Shown piece after piece: positions 38,688-48,201 of a DNA stretch of 64,000 bases. This stretch comes from Pseudomonas sp. M47T1 (lineage in GTDB: Bacteria > Pseudomonadota > Gammaproteobacteria > Pseudomonadales > Pseudomonadaceae). The notes beneath the pieces are model-generated. The model made no database searches. It had not been told where the DNA came from and worked only from the letters and a program-made list of their open reading frames with translations. Where the stretch lies: assembly GCF_000263855.1 (NCBI RefSeq), contig NZ_AJWX01000029.1, forward strand, positions 19,256 to 83,255, in the 5' to 3' direction. How positions within the stretch are numbered: the stretch's first letter is position 1; the number at the start of each line of letters is the position of its first letter. Made by a program: the position numbers and the translations under genes.

Positions 38688-41600
38688 TTACCGGGTGGCT
38701 GGCAATTTATCGTCCCGGCTCCTGGTGCTCTCCGTCAGGTAAGTGAGCGGGCCCACTGCCGCCACCCTGGCCGCCGATTCATGCCCCAGTGCTGCCACCC
38801 AGCGTTTGTAGGCCGCTGTGCGCATGAGCTGCTTTTCCCGAGCAACGACGTTCGCGCGCATGGTGCCGCCGGCCGCCGCGAAGGCCTTGAGAGCGTCCAT
38901 CAGGCGGTCCGAACCTAGCAGCGCAGAGGCCGTAACATCGATTGGCGGCTTTTCTCGGGCCGCCCACTTGCCGGCCAGGACCGCGAGCGCTCCTAGGCCG
39001 GGGTGCCCAAACAGGGAGGTCACACCGCTTGCAGCGGCGACCTTCTTACCGGTGTCCCACAATCTGGCAATCATGCCATCGCTTTCCGTGTAGCCCTTGA
39101 GCACATCCAGAATCCGACCGGAGTGGATGTTCTTGTTGAGGCCATTGGCGAGGCCTGTAGCCACTTTCGCGATGTTTTCCAAGTCGGGTTGCGCAGCGCC
39201 TGGAAGGTATTTCATGAGCGCCGCTTTAGCGGCCGGCTGCCGGGACAAGTCGGCCCAGAGCTTGGCAAAGCCAGGCGCGGTGATGCCCCGGCCCGACGAT
39301 CTGGCGCCATTCGTGAAAAGATCATTCATCACCGTCATTACGACCTGCCGCTGCATGGCAGGCGGCAGCTTTTCCATCACTGCCTCGAACCGCCCTACCT
39401 CGCCATTTTTCAGTCCCACCAGAGCAGAGCCGACTTTTGTCGTGATCGCGTCGCTGAAGTCTTTGCCAATCAGGCTTACCAGGTTGCCGTGCCAGTGGCC
39501 CCGCTCTGCGGCGAGTGCCCTTGCGTTGTCGAACTCACCCGCTACGCCGTGGGCATCAGCCACTCGGCGCTGGTCACTCAGCAGCGATTGATGCAAGGCC
39601 AGGTCGGCGTGGTCTTGATCCGTCAGCATTTCGCCTGCCCGCGCCTTCGCCTCGATTTTCTGAATGATGGGATTGATGCGTTGACGGGCAGTGTCAAGCG
39701 TCTGAAAGCTTGGAGTCCTGAGGCTGGCGTCTGGAGCCCTGCCGGTGACAACATCCTGTAGGCGCCCAGCGCTGGAAGCCAGGTTGTCCAGGCGCTGTAC
39801 AGCATCAGGTTGAAGCCACTGGGCGAGCCTGGCCTTGGCCCCGGCATTCTGGCTGAGGTTCGACCAGAAAGCCGTTAGAGCCGGGATGTTCAGCTCTTTG
39901 CCTTTGCCGCCGGCGGCCACGTCACCAATGCCAGTCATCAGCACCTGCTGCTTGAGGCTATCAGGGATGGTTGCCATGGAGCGGTCGAACGCCTGGAAGT
40001 TACCCTTCGCCAGCGCCTTCAGCGCGGAGCTTACGGTGCTGGTGATGGCTCCGGACTGATCCTTGCCAATAGCGGCCTGTAGCCCTTCCTCCATCCCCTT
40101 GCGCTGAGCTACCAAGGCCTTGGCCTGCTGGTACTGGGCGCCCAGCTCAGGACTGATCGAATTGACCGCAGCTTCCTGATCGCGGCTGAGAGCAGAATAA
40201 AGGGCATCGCGGTCGGTGTCCTCCAGGTCCTTGAACGCGCCTTTGCCCTTGTAGGCCATCCCGAGCTCCTTTCTGACCCGATCAATAGCGGCATAGTTGG
40301 GATGGATGATGCGATTCTCGACCTGGCCCGGGAAAAGTGCTCCCTTCGGGACGGTAATGGTTTGAGGCGCAAGAACGCTGAGGGCTCGCTGCTGATCCCG
40401 GTTCAGCAGGCGCTTATCTCCAAGCTCTGCCTGGCGCGCGCGAACGTATCCAACGGTGTTGTCCGCCGGGACTGGGGTCTTGCCTGGGATTGCCTGTTTG
40501 ACCCCCTGATACAGGGCGTCGGACTGCGCCTCCAGTTGGTCGATGGCGCCATTAGTCTGCGTCTTGAAAGCATCCGACACCTTGGCCTTATCGAAGCTGC
40601 CGCCGTAGTCCGAGACGATGTTGTCTGCGTCCTGGGCCAGGGCGCGCGCCGTGTCAGCGTGACGCTCAGGTACTTTCAACCCTGCCGCGAACACCGGCGC
40701 CTTACCCGCATCAGGGTCCACTGCTAGGATTGAGCGCACTTGGCGCTCCGCATTGCTAAGCAGTGACGGGTCATTGTTGAGCCCGCTCAACCGACTGTCG
40801 AAGTGGGCAAGCGAGTCAGTGGCCGGAGCAGGCGTATCTCTTGGCACTGCGGCCGCAACCCGGCCATAGCTTTCGGTGGACTGCCTGCTAAGATCGTTGA
40901 TGGCATCCAGGCTTTGGTCACGGAAGTTGGCCGACACTGCCGCCTTATCCGTGCTACCGCCAAAGTCCGTGATGAACTGATCGGCTCGATTGCCCAAGGC
41001 GTCGTGAAACACATCCTGCTGCGCGCCGAGCGGGCTGCCCACCTTCGAGGCCAGACCTTGAATCACACCAAGGGTTGCAGGATCTTGAATAATTGCCCCT
41101 GGCGGGAGAGGTTCGCTAATACCCAACTGTTGCGCAGCGTCGATTACGCCCTGGTCGGGGTTCGACTGGTTGATCAGGGTGTCCACCTTTCTATCAGCAG
41201 ATCGGCGGCCTGCGGTCGCGGCCTCCACGACCGACTGCGGCGCGGGCTGAGCGGCCGCTGGCGGGGCTCCAATCAAGCGCTGAGCCGCAGCCTCGGGCGC
41301 CTCGCCACCGGCCACTGCCGAGTCGAAATTCTGGGTCAGGTTTTCACCCTGCGCGCGGCGAGCGGCGATATTGTCCCGAACTGCCTGCCCAAGAGCGCCA
41401 GCACCACGGGCCAGGACTTCACCGGCAGCGCCACCAGCGCCAGCCAACGCAACGTCGGCAGGATCGAACGTACCGCTGGCGGCCGCCTGGGCAGCCTGAA
41501 TGCCAGCTTCAGTTGCGGCAGAAGCACCAGCAACAGCAGCGGCACCTTTGAGCACACCACCGCCCACGGCGCCGGCTGCGCGCCCGGCAGGACTGTAGAG

Positions 41601-42233
41601 CGCGGTCGTGGCAGCAAGCTGGAGCGCATCCATTGCCGACGCGCCTGGCTTGTTCACTACCGCCCTGGCGCCGGTCTTGTTGTTGGCCACCAGGATGTTG
41701 CCCTTCTCGTCGGTCTCCACACCGATGTCCGGCGAGGCAGCCTGCAGGATCTTGGCAGCCTCGGCCGGGTCGTAGGTGGTCAACAGCGTGGCGCTGATCT
41801 GCGCGGCCTTCGCTGGTGATACGCCGGCGCCAGCCAGCAGGCCGGAGTTCTGCAGTTCCGGCAGTTCCTTCGTTGCTCGGGTCTGCCGATCAGCTCCAGT
41901 GAAGAAGTTGCCGATACGGTCCAACATTCCAGGCTGCTCAGGGGCCTGTGGCGGGGGAGCAGGCTGCGGCGATGCGGGAGGCGAGCCCGGTGCTGATGCG
42001 CCGACCGGTGCAAGCGGCTGGCTCTGTCCGGTCTGGCCCGGCTGCGGGATTGGCGCGGACTTTGGCGCCGGGTAGGCGCTGAAGAATTGATTACGGGCAT
42101 CGCCCACATCGCCACTGCTGAGGTTGGGCGCCACCACGCTGTCGAAGTACTGATTCTGGGCATCGGCCTTCTGATCGTCGGGCAAGGCCTGGTATTCAGG
42201 CTTGGCGATCACATCACTCCATTTGTCAGCCAT
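38688..42233 (-). CDS. Very large phage structural/ejection-type protein (1181 aa)
   Basis: Starts MADKWSDVIAKPEYQALPDDQKADAQNQYFDSVVAPNL, a start pattern I associate with large internal virion (DNA-ejection) proteins of podovirus-like phages. Residues about 60-100 are a Pro/Gln/Ala-rich linker; about 195-280 is Ala/Gly-rich (ALQLAATTALYSPAGRAAGAVGGGVLKGAAAVAG), compatible with membrane insertion. The remainder is helical, with internally similar blocks (DALGNRADQFITDFGGSTDKAAVSANF and ALAQDADNIVSDYGGSFDKAKVSDAF; MATIPDSLKQQVLMTGIGDVAAGG and MEKLPPAMQRQVVMTVMNDLFTNG). It starts immediately after the 746-residue gene. No enzymatic motif seen. Confidence 0.65.
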   Translation of the reverse strand: MADKWSDVIAKPEYQALPDDQKADAQNQYFDSVVAPNLSSGDVGDARNQFFSAYPAPKSAPIPQPGQTGQSQPLAPVGASAPGSPPASPQPAPPPQAPEQPGMLDRIGNFFTGADRQTRATKELPELQNSGLLAGAGVSPAKAAQISATLLTTYDPAEAAKILQAASPDIGVETDEKGNILVANNKTGARAVVNKPGASAMDALQLAATTALYSPAGRAAGAVGGGVLKGAAAVAGASAATEAGIQAAQAAASGTFDPADVALAGAGGAAGEVLARGAGALGQAVRDNIAARRAQGENLTQNFDSAVAGGEAPEAAAQRLIGAPPAAAQPAPQSVVEAATAGRRSADRKVDTLINQSNPDQGVIDAAQQLGISEPLPPGAIIQDPATLGVIQGLASKVGSPLGAQQDVFHDALGNRADQFITDFGGSTDKAAVSANFRDQSLDAINDLSRQSTESYGRVAAAVPRDTPAPATDSLAHFDSRLSGLNNDPSLLSNAERQVRSILAVDPDAGKAPVFAAGLKVPERHADTARALAQDADNIVSDYGGSFDKAKVSDAFKTQTNGAIDQLEAQSDALYQGVKQAIPGKTPVPADNTVGYVRARQAELGDKRLLNRDQQRALSVLAPQTITVPKGALFPGQVENRIIHPNYAAIDRVRKELGMAYKGKGAFKDLEDTDRDALYSALSRDQEAAVNSISPELGAQYQQAKALVAQRKGMEEGLQAAIGKDQSGAITSTVSSALKALAKGNFQAFDRSMATIPDSLKQQVLMTGIGDVAAGGKGKELNIPALTAFWSNLSQNAGAKARLAQWLQPDAVQRLDNLASSAGRLQDVVTGRAPDASLRTPSFQTLDTARQRINPIIQKIEAKARAGEMLTDQDHADLALHQSLLSDQRRVADAHGVAGEFDNARALAAERGHWHGNLVSLIGKDFSDAITTKVGSALVGLKNGEVGRFEAVMEKLPPAMQRQVVMTVMNDLFTNGARSSGRGITAPGFAKLWADLSRQPAAKAALMKYLPGAAQPDLENIAKVATGLANGLNKNIHSGRILDVLKGYTESDGMIARLWDTGKKVAAASGVTSLFGHPGLGALAVLAGKWAAREKPPIDVTASALLGSDRLMDALKAFAAAGGTMRANVVAREKQLMRTAAYKRWVAALGHESAARVAAVGPLTYLTESTRSRDDKLPATR

Positions 42234-42236
42234 GGA

Positions 42237-44477
42237 TTAGCCTCCCCACAGTGCGGAATGATCTTTCTTCTGTCCCTGCGCGGCGGCACGAGCCTGGGCG
42301 GCAGGCTGCGGCGCTGGCTGCTGGGCTTGCTGGGGCTGCTGACTGGCGCCTTGGTCTGGCGAAAGCCCGATGGAGCCGTCCAACACCTCATCAGTATCCA
42401 ATGGCCCAATGCCCTGGTTTTTGCGACGGCTATTGATCATACCGACGCGAACCTTTGAAGCCTGGGCGTTCAGCGCCTGAATTTCGCTGAGGCGCTGCTT
42501 CACGACCTTTGGGTCGTTGGTGCTGGCAAACAGCTCATTCCACGCCCTTACGGCATCGCCCTCTGTCTGAGTGCCCTTGTTCAGCCTGAGGCTGTCGTTG
42601 CGCATCTTTTCCATGGCGGCCTGGAACGATGCAAGATTGGCGCTTTCTTGAGTACTGATCCCGGCGTAGTTCAGCGCTTTGTTGCCAAGGTTGCCCAAGG
42701 CCGAAAGCTTCAGCGTTCCGTTATCGATCTGCTGATTGATGTTGCCAAGCTGAGTGTTCATGCTTTTCACATTGCCCAGAGCCTCGATGTCACTGTCCTC
42801 TAGCTTTTGCAGGCCCACCGGCAGGTTGCCGACCTTCCGGCCACCGTTGGCCGCCAACTGGTTGTCTTTGGCAGCCGCCGCGTTTGCTTGAGCTGTCTTT
42901 GCCGCAGTGAGTTGGCGCGCCGCAGCTTTCTCGCCGGTCGGGTCCATGGCCTGCTGAAGTGCGGCCCTGGCCGAATCGGGAGCGCCGGGCGCCAGGGCGG
43001 CCGCCTGCAGGTCCTCCAGTCGACTGGCCTGGCGTAGCTGCTGCTGGGCGCCCTGCCGCCGTACTGAGTCGTCGTACACGCCCTGGGCCATTTGGACATT
43101 TTCCAGGCTGTTGGCCCGCATCTGATCCAGGGAGGCGTCGGTCTGCTTGTCCTGCTTGGTCAGCGGCCGGCTGCTGTCGTGAACGACGTTGAAATTGTTG
43201 TTGCGCGTGTTCTGTGCCAGAGCGTTGTCGAGACGGTCCTCGTTCGCCCACTGCTGACGCATATCATGCAACTGCTGGTAGCCGGCCATGGCCCGGGCAG
43301 CGTCACCTGGTGCGCCGACACTGAAATTACTTTGGCCAGTGAACCCGTTCAGGGTCGGGCGACCAGCAGCATCGCGCTGGGCACTGGGATCGTTGCTGAA
43401 GGATGGAACGCCGTCCGTGCCGACCTTCCCGACGATCTGGCCACCTTGGGCGCCGATGCCGATGCCAGTGGGCTGGAATCCGTTCAAAGTCGGTCCAGAG
43501 CTCGCTGGCTGGCTCGACGGGGCGCCGGCCACCTGCGCAGCGCCGACGGAGGTGTCAGCGGCTTGTGGCGCAGTCGTCGGAGTTGTGGCGGCGGGCGCGG
43601 AGTTCCCAGGCGCCTGAACTGCCGCTGATTGCGGTGAGCTCGCAGCCCCTGATGCGATATCGGTCAGCGAAGGCATTGCGCTACGGGCTGCCGGTGCGGC
43701 CGATCCGGGCTGCTGGGTGGCCAGAGGCGCGGCTGCCGGTGCTGGCGTCTGTGGCGAGATCCCGCTGGAGAGCAGGTCACGCCCGGCCAGGTTAGGCTGG
43801 GCAGTATTGCCCCCGCCAATAGCAGCTCCTGCTTGCTGACCGATATCGGTGAGCGACGGCATTCGAGATTGCGGGCTGAAGCTGGAGTCTGCCAGCGCGG
43901 CAGAGCCCGCCCCAGGCGTATTCGAGGCGGTCGCGCCAGGAAGCGCGAGCGAGCTACCGCCCGCCGGAGCAGAAGCCCCCGCTGCTGGGCGGCCAATATC
44001 GGTGAGCGATGCCATCGGCTGCCGACTGGTGCTCAGGTTGCTGGCCGCCGCGCCAGGTGCGCCAAGCGAGCCCAGCCCCGGAGCTGGAGATCTTGTTTGG
44101 TCTGCGCCTGGCATGGCTACTTGCGATAGCGACGGCGCGGTGGTCGGGGGCGGCGACGAATGTCCGAGGTACTGAGCCGGCGTGTTGGTCGCATCAAATG
44201 AGGTTTGCCCGGCTGGCAGCCCTACGTCAGAAAGCGACGACATGCGTGGCGCGCTGGAGGTCTGGGGAGCGCTTGATGCGGCTGGAGTAGGCTGCGAAGC
44301 GTTGGGCTGGCCCACCTGCGTGAGGGACGGCATCGGGTTGGGCAACTGCTGGGTTGCGCGACCAACCGGGCCCTGGCTCTGGTACTGAGCCGGAAGGTTC
44401 GTCTGGTCGAAAGAAGTCTGTTTGGTGCGTGCTGCGTTGGTGAGCGGCAGATCGCCGTCAATGTCGCCAATGGCCAT
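42237..44477 (-). CDS. Large repeat-containing phage structural protein (746 aa)
   Basis: The start at 44477 (MAIGDIDGDLPLTNAARTKQTSFDQTNLPAQYQ) is inside a longer open frame. The first ~400 residues are low-complexity Ala/Pro/Ser/Gln with at least six copies of a PSLTDIGxPA motif (PSLTQVGQP, SSLSDVGLP, PSLSQVAMP, ASLTDIGRP, PSLTDIGQQ, PSLTDIAS) and two copies of QTSFDxTNxPAQYL. The C-terminal half is helical. Directly coupled to the 1181-residue gene; the pair looks like phage internal/ejection proteins, but this is inference from size, composition and position. Confidence 0.6.
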   Translation of the reverse strand: MAIGDIDGDLPLTNAARTKQTSFDQTNLPAQYQSQGPVGRATQQLPNPMPSLTQVGQPNASQPTPAASSAPQTSSAPRMSSLSDVGLPAGQTSFDATNTPAQYLGHSSPPPTTAPSLSQVAMPGADQTRSPAPGLGSLGAPGAAASNLSTSRQPMASLTDIGRPAAGASAPAGGSSLALPGATASNTPGAGSAALADSSFSPQSRMPSLTDIGQQAGAAIGGGNTAQPNLAGRDLLSSGISPQTPAPAAAPLATQQPGSAAPAARSAMPSLTDIASGAASSPQSAAVQAPGNSAPAATTPTTAPQAADTSVGAAQVAGAPSSQPASSGPTLNGFQPTGIGIGAQGGQIVGKVGTDGVPSFSNDPSAQRDAAGRPTLNGFTGQSNFSVGAPGDAARAMAGYQQLHDMRQQWANEDRLDNALAQNTRNNNFNVVHDSSRPLTKQDKQTDASLDQMRANSLENVQMAQGVYDDSVRRQGAQQQLRQASRLEDLQAAALAPGAPDSARAALQQAMDPTGEKAAARQLTAAKTAQANAAAAKDNQLAANGGRKVGNLPVGLQKLEDSDIEALGNVKSMNTQLGNINQQIDNGTLKLSALGNLGNKALNYAGISTQESANLASFQAAMEKMRNDSLRLNKGTQTEGDAVRAWNELFASTNDPKVVKQRLSEIQALNAQASKVRVGMINSRRKNQGIGPLDTDEVLDGSIGLSPDQGASQQPQQAQQPAPQPAAQARAAAQGQKKDHSALWGG

Positions 44478-44557
44478 GGTTAGCACTCTGTCGGGGTGGG
44501 CGGGCTTCACTACAGAATTTGTGACTGAAAACCCGCCGACAACCACTACGAGAGAAT

Positions 44558-44767
44558 TTATTCCATGGCCGCTTTTTCGGCACGGCGCGGGCTGTAGCGC
44601 GATGGCCTGAATGCATCCTCCCAAGCCACACCACGGCGGCGGCGAGTCTTCAGTGTCTTCCAATGCAGCCCAAACAACTCAGCCCACTCCATGGCGGTCT
44701 TGGTATGCCCGAAAAGCAATACCGGTGTTTTAGCGGCGCAGACGTAATTCGGCATGGAGTGGCTCAT
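44558..44767 (-). CDS. Phage HTH-type protein, AMEWAEL family (69 aa)
   Basis: MSHSMPNYVCAAKTPVLLFGHTKTAMEWAELFGLHWKTLKTRRRRGVAWEDAFRPSRY. It shares the AMEWA-L-GL-W-T-K-RR-RG-W-DA core with the protein at 38020-38346. The basic stretch KTRRRRG suggests DNA binding. It lies 80 bp upstream of the 746-residue gene and may regulate it. Confidence 0.6.
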   Translation of the reverse strand: MSHSMPNYVCAAKTPVLLFGHTKTAMEWAELFGLHWKTLKTRRRRGVAWEDAFRPSRYSPRRAEKAAME

Positions 44768-44841
44768 CGACGGTCCCCTGGCTGAGATTCAACGCAGTAA
44801 ATGTGACTGGATCAGCTTGTGAAGCCCCATACCAGCACGAA

Positions 44842-45042
44842 TCAGTCGGGTTGTTCTGGCGCCAGCACAGCGGCCGGAGCGTCGACACGGATCGACAGGC
44901 TTTTTTCCGTCAGAGCGATCAGCAGTGCATTGGCCTCCAGATTGCCTTGCTCTGCTGCCGTTTTCAGCCGTTCCCAAGCAGCGCGAATCTCTGCCCGGGT
45001 CGGCTTTGATTGGTGGCCACGCTCACCAATTTTTCGTTCCAT
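44842..45042 (-). CDS. Small hypothetical phage protein (66 aa)
   Basis: MERKIGERGHQSKPTRAEIRAAWERLKTAAEQGNLEANALLIALTEKSLSIRV. The start at 45042 has GAGGA upstream (CGAGGAGGAACC). Helical, soluble, with no recognised family. It is near the point where the replication module gives way to the large structural genes. Confidence 0.6.
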   Translation of the reverse strand: MERKIGERGHQSKPTRAEIRAAWERLKTAAEQGNLEANALLIALTEKSLSIRVDAPAAVLAPEQPD

Positions 45043-45268
45043 GGTTCCTCCTCGATGGGACTGGGGTGCGACCAAGCCTGGAAGTGATTGCCTATCCAGT
45101 GTTTTTTATGTGCACCCCAAGTGATACGGATCTCAGGCCAAGAACGCTATGCATTCGGGCAGAGGTTCAAAGCGTTTTTGTTGCAGTAATTTTCCACCAC
45201 CCAAGTTGGAACGACCGGCCATTTTTTGGTGGCCGGCCCCGCCAGGAGTGAGTGGCAGGGCCGGCTGG

Positions 45269-45556
45269 TCACGCTGCCCGGTTTGGCCCTGGCTCGTTCA
45301 GGCCAAACAGATTGCGCAGCAGCGTGTCGGCCACCTTGCTCCCTGCCCCGCCCTCGGCCAGCCACCGCTTGCCGTAATCGTGAAACCCGAGATGCAACGC
45401 ATTACCGTGCCAGCTCGCTACGATATCCAGCAGGCAGGCCAGCGCGGCCGGACCACCAAACTTGACCTTGGCCAGCTCCTCGCCAGCGATCCGCAGAAAG
45501 CTCTGCTCCAAAGTGGTGAGCTGCTTAGCCGGTTTGTGCACGTTGGCTTTACCCAT
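45269..45556 (-). CDS. Hypothetical phage protein (95 aa)
   Basis: MGKANVHKPAKQLTTLEQSFLRIAGEELAKVKFGGPAALACLLDIVASWHGNALHLGFHDYGKRWL. The start overlaps the end of the dnaB-like gene by 8 bp, so it is coupled to it. Helical and soluble; no family recognised. Downstream (45043-45268) no gene is visible, but there is a GGCCGGCC-rich hairpin near 45213-45240. Confidence 0.65.
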   Translation of the reverse strand: MGKANVHKPAKQLTTLEQSFLRIAGEELAKVKFGGPAALACLLDIVASWHGNALHLGFHDYGKRWLAEGGAGSKVADTLLRNLFGLNEPGPNRAA

Positions 45557-46925
45557 GATTTTTACCCCCTGCGTATCGACCTGCCAGTGTGTTTGACCTC
45601 TCGGGCTGCGTCGGCTCGACCCACCCTGCAGCCAGATTCTCGAAACGGTTGTACTGCCCAAGGAAAGCCGCCCGAACCGTCCCCGTCTCAATATCCCGCC
45701 CTTTGCCGACAATGATTTCAGCAATGCCTTTCGCCGTGCTGTTCTCGTTGTAGACCTCATCCCGATACACGAAGATCACCACGTCTGCGTCCTGCTCGAT
45801 TGCACCTGACTCCCGCAGATCTGATGGGATCGGGCGTTTGTTCGGGCGCTCCTCACACTTGCGGGACAACTGACTCAGCAGGACGACTGGAATGCCCAGT
45901 TCGCGCGCCAGCAACTTGCAGCCGCGGCTCATGCCGCTGACCTCCTCAGTTCGACTGCCGCCTTCGCCTTCCATGAGCTGCAGATAGTCGATGACCAGCA
46001 GATCCAATCCGTAGCGCAGCTTGTGCCGGCGGGCCAGCGAGCGAATTCGCCCCACAGTCGAGCCAGGCCGATCAAGGAAAAACAGATCTGCCTTGCGGAC
46101 AGCAGCAGATGCCGCTGCGAGCTCCGTGCCGTGCGTTTGGCATGCCGAACCGTTTTTGACCAGGTTTAACGGGATACGCCCTTCCGAAGCCACCGCACGG
46201 TCCAGCAGTTGCCCATTGCTCATCTCCAGGCTGACCACCAGAGAGGACTTCCGCTGGTGAATCGCGGCATGGACAGCCCAGCCGGCGGCCAGCGTGGTTT
46301 TTCCCATGCCAGGCCGTCCTGCAACGATGATCAGTTGCTCAGGCTGGAGGCCGCCAAGCTTCGCGTCCAAGTCGGCGAGCCCCGTCGATAACCCCATGAG
46401 GGTTTCCCCACGCGTCAATCGGTCGTGCCGCTCCTGCCAAACCTCGAGCTGATCCACCAGCACGTCGGAAGCCTTCACGATCTCATCGCCATCCGCACCA
46501 GCATCGATGGCCATGGCTGCGGCCTGGATTGTGGCAACCTTGGTCTGGGTATCCTCGCTTCCTTGGGCGATCTCCATGGCCTGGCTACCCAGGTCGTAAA
46601 GCGAGCGGTCAATGGCCCGCTCCCGAACAATTCCGGCGTAGGTCTTGGCACTGGCCACGCTTGGAGTGCCGTGGACGATTTGGCCGCAGTACCCCAGCGC
46701 GCGGTCGCCGCTCGGCAGCACGTCAATGTGCTCACCGACGGTCAGGAAATCCACCGCTTTGCCGGCGGACTTCAGCGCCTTGATCGCCCGGTACACCTCG
46801 GCGTTATCCGCGAAGTAAAACGCCTCTGGGCTGAGATCCTCGCTGAGGGTGTCGATCAATTCAGGGCTTTTGAGCATGGCGCCCAGCAGACCATGTTCGG
46901 CCTCAAGGCTGTAGGGATCACGCAT
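45549..46925 (-). CDS. Phage replicative DNA helicase (DnaB-like)
   Basis: A 458-residue helicase starting MRDPYSLEAEHGLLGAMLKSPELID. N-terminal DnaB primase-interaction domain, then the RecA-like core: Walker A VAGRPGMGKTTLAAGWA near residue 200, Walker B LDLLVIDYLQLMEG near 310, IPVVLLSQLSRKCEERPNKRP with DLRESGAIEQDADVVIFVYRDE (motif 3/4 region). The start is chosen by overlap with the upstream replication gene. It would load on the origin with the O-like protein. Confidence 0.93.
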   Translation of the reverse strand: MRDPYSLEAEHGLLGAMLKSPELIDTLSEDLSPEAFYFADNAEVYRAIKALKSAGKAVDFLTVGEHIDVLPSGDRALGYCGQIVHGTPSVASAKTYAGIVRERAIDRSLYDLGSQAMEIAQGSEDTQTKVATIQAAAMAIDAGADGDEIVKASDVLVDQLEVWQERHDRLTRGETLMGLSTGLADLDAKLGGLQPEQLIIVAGRPGMGKTTLAAGWAVHAAIHQRKSSLVVSLEMSNGQLLDRAVASEGRIPLNLVKNGSACQTHGTELAAASAAVRKADLFFLDRPGSTVGRIRSLARRHKLRYGLDLLVIDYLQLMEGEGGSRTEEVSGMSRGCKLLARELGIPVVLLSQLSRKCEERPNKRPIPSDLRESGAIEQDADVVIFVYRDEVYNENSTAKGIAEIIVGKGRDIETGTVRAAFLGQYNRFENLAAGWVEPTQPERSNTLAGRYAGGKNHG

Positions 46926-48201
46926 GAGTGTGGCCCTCCACGAGGTCACGGAAGTTTTGTCGGATGACCAAGGCCTCCAGGTACGGCCGGCGGTGCTCGC
47001 CTCGGTAGAACACGGTATCTAGGCCCGCTGCCTGCTGGAAGAACTCGACCCAGAAGCCCAAGTCCTGCTGCGCCTCATGCTCAGCCCATCGCTCACTCAG
47101 CGACTGCCGCAAAAACGTGTCAAGCACCGTCACCGGCGCCAGCGTGGGGCAATGCTGGTGGTACAGCTCCACAAGCTGCTCCGCCGGGCAGCCAAGGGTG
47201 TCAATCGGCCCCAGCACATCCTCCCAGCGCCGGCTGTTGAGCCAAGATGCTGGCAGCGGGATGAATTGGCCTTGGTCTTTACGCCATCCCTCGGACTGGT
47301 AGTGGAGCGCCAGCGAACCGGTGATGGTGGCCCGTAGCTCCTCATCCGGCGCCAGTTTGCGCCAGGCCTTCTCGGCGTCGGCACGCTTTTGCTTTCGCGG
47401 GTACAGCTTGTAGAAATCTGCGAAACCAACCATGGGGTCGACCCTCGGCGCTTTACCTGATGCCGCGTTTGCCTCAGGAATCGGCAAAGCGGGTTGACCA
47501 GGGTAGTGGTGGCCCTCAGCTTCCGGGGCGAGCAGCACTTCCATCGGAGGCTCGTCTTCCGAGGCGGAGCCTTGGTGGACATGCTTTTGATTTAAAAGCT
47601 TCTCTTCCCTTCCCTTCTCTTCTCTTCTTAGCCATGGCCGTTCCGTATCATGAGACGGGCCCGTACTTGTGACAGGGGTGTTATTGGGCCGCTCTCGCTC
47701 TTGGTACTGAAGCATCTCCTGCAACGATGCCATGGACGTGTTGTAGGGAACCGTCACGCCAAATTCCCGGAGCCTTGCCCGCAGAGCTTTATGGTCTTCG
47801 CGGTGCCGCCGCTGGCGCTCAGCCTCGTTTTCACGCTTGTCACGGTACTCAACGCGCTCATGCCAAGCAGCCATTGCCTTCTCAGCAATCACTGGGTGGT
47901 ACAGACGATTGTCAGAGCACAGCACCCAGCCACGGAGCGCCATCGTCTTAACTTTTTTCCAGCGCGAGCCTGTTCCGGAGAGATGAGCAAGTATCCGATC
48001 ATCATTCGGAAGAGAAGCTGTCGGCTGCTGTTGCCAAGATTTGCACCACAACGCCAGCGCGGTTTTGAATTCTTCCCCTGTGGAAATCGCATAGAGATCA
48101 CTGTCGAGCAGGCGAACCACGTCAAGAGGCATGTACTCGAGCCCGCGCAGTTCTACTTCTGCCGGCACCAACGGCGCGATCGCGGAAGGTTGTTCGGTCA
48201 T
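46918..48201 (-). CDS. Phage replication initiation (O-like/DUF1376-type) protein
   Basis: A 427-residue protein starting MTEQPSAIAPLVPAEVEL. Residues about 20-125 match the DUF1376 pattern (YMPLDVVRLLDSDLYAISTGEEFKTALALWCKSWQQQPTASLPNDDRILAHLSGT...WVLCSDNRLYHPVIAEKAMAAWHER). A charged coiled coil follows (KRENEAERQRRHREDHKALRARLREF), then a linker and a C-terminal DnaB-interaction-like region (FADFYKLYPRKQKRADAEKAWRKL). Overlaps both neighbours by 4-8 bp. An origin may lie inside this gene, as in lambda O. Confidence 0.8.
   Translation of the reverse strand: MTEQPSAIAPLVPAEVELRGLEYMPLDVVRLLDSDLYAISTGEEFKTALALWCKSWQQQPTASLPNDDRILAHLSGTGSRWKKVKTMALRGWVLCSDNRLYHPVIAEKAMAAWHERVEYRDKRENEAERQRRHREDHKALRARLREFGVTVPYNTSMASLQEMLQYQERERPNNTPVTSTGPSHDTERPWLRREEKGREEKLLNQKHVHQGSASEDEPPMEVLLAPEAEGHHYPGQPALPIPEANAASGKAPRVDPMVGFADFYKLYPRKQKRADAEKAWRKLAPDEELRATITGSLALHYQSEGWRKDQGQFIPLPASWLNSRRWEDVLGPIDTLGCPAEQLVELYHQHCPTLAPVTVLDTFLRQSLSERWAEHEAQQDLGFWVEFFQQAAGLDTVFYRGEHRRPYLEALVIRQNFRDLVEGHTHA

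Noticed and set aside
45213..45240. Rho-independent terminator from the GGCCGGCC hairpin
   Set aside because: The stem is good but no T-run follows on either strand.
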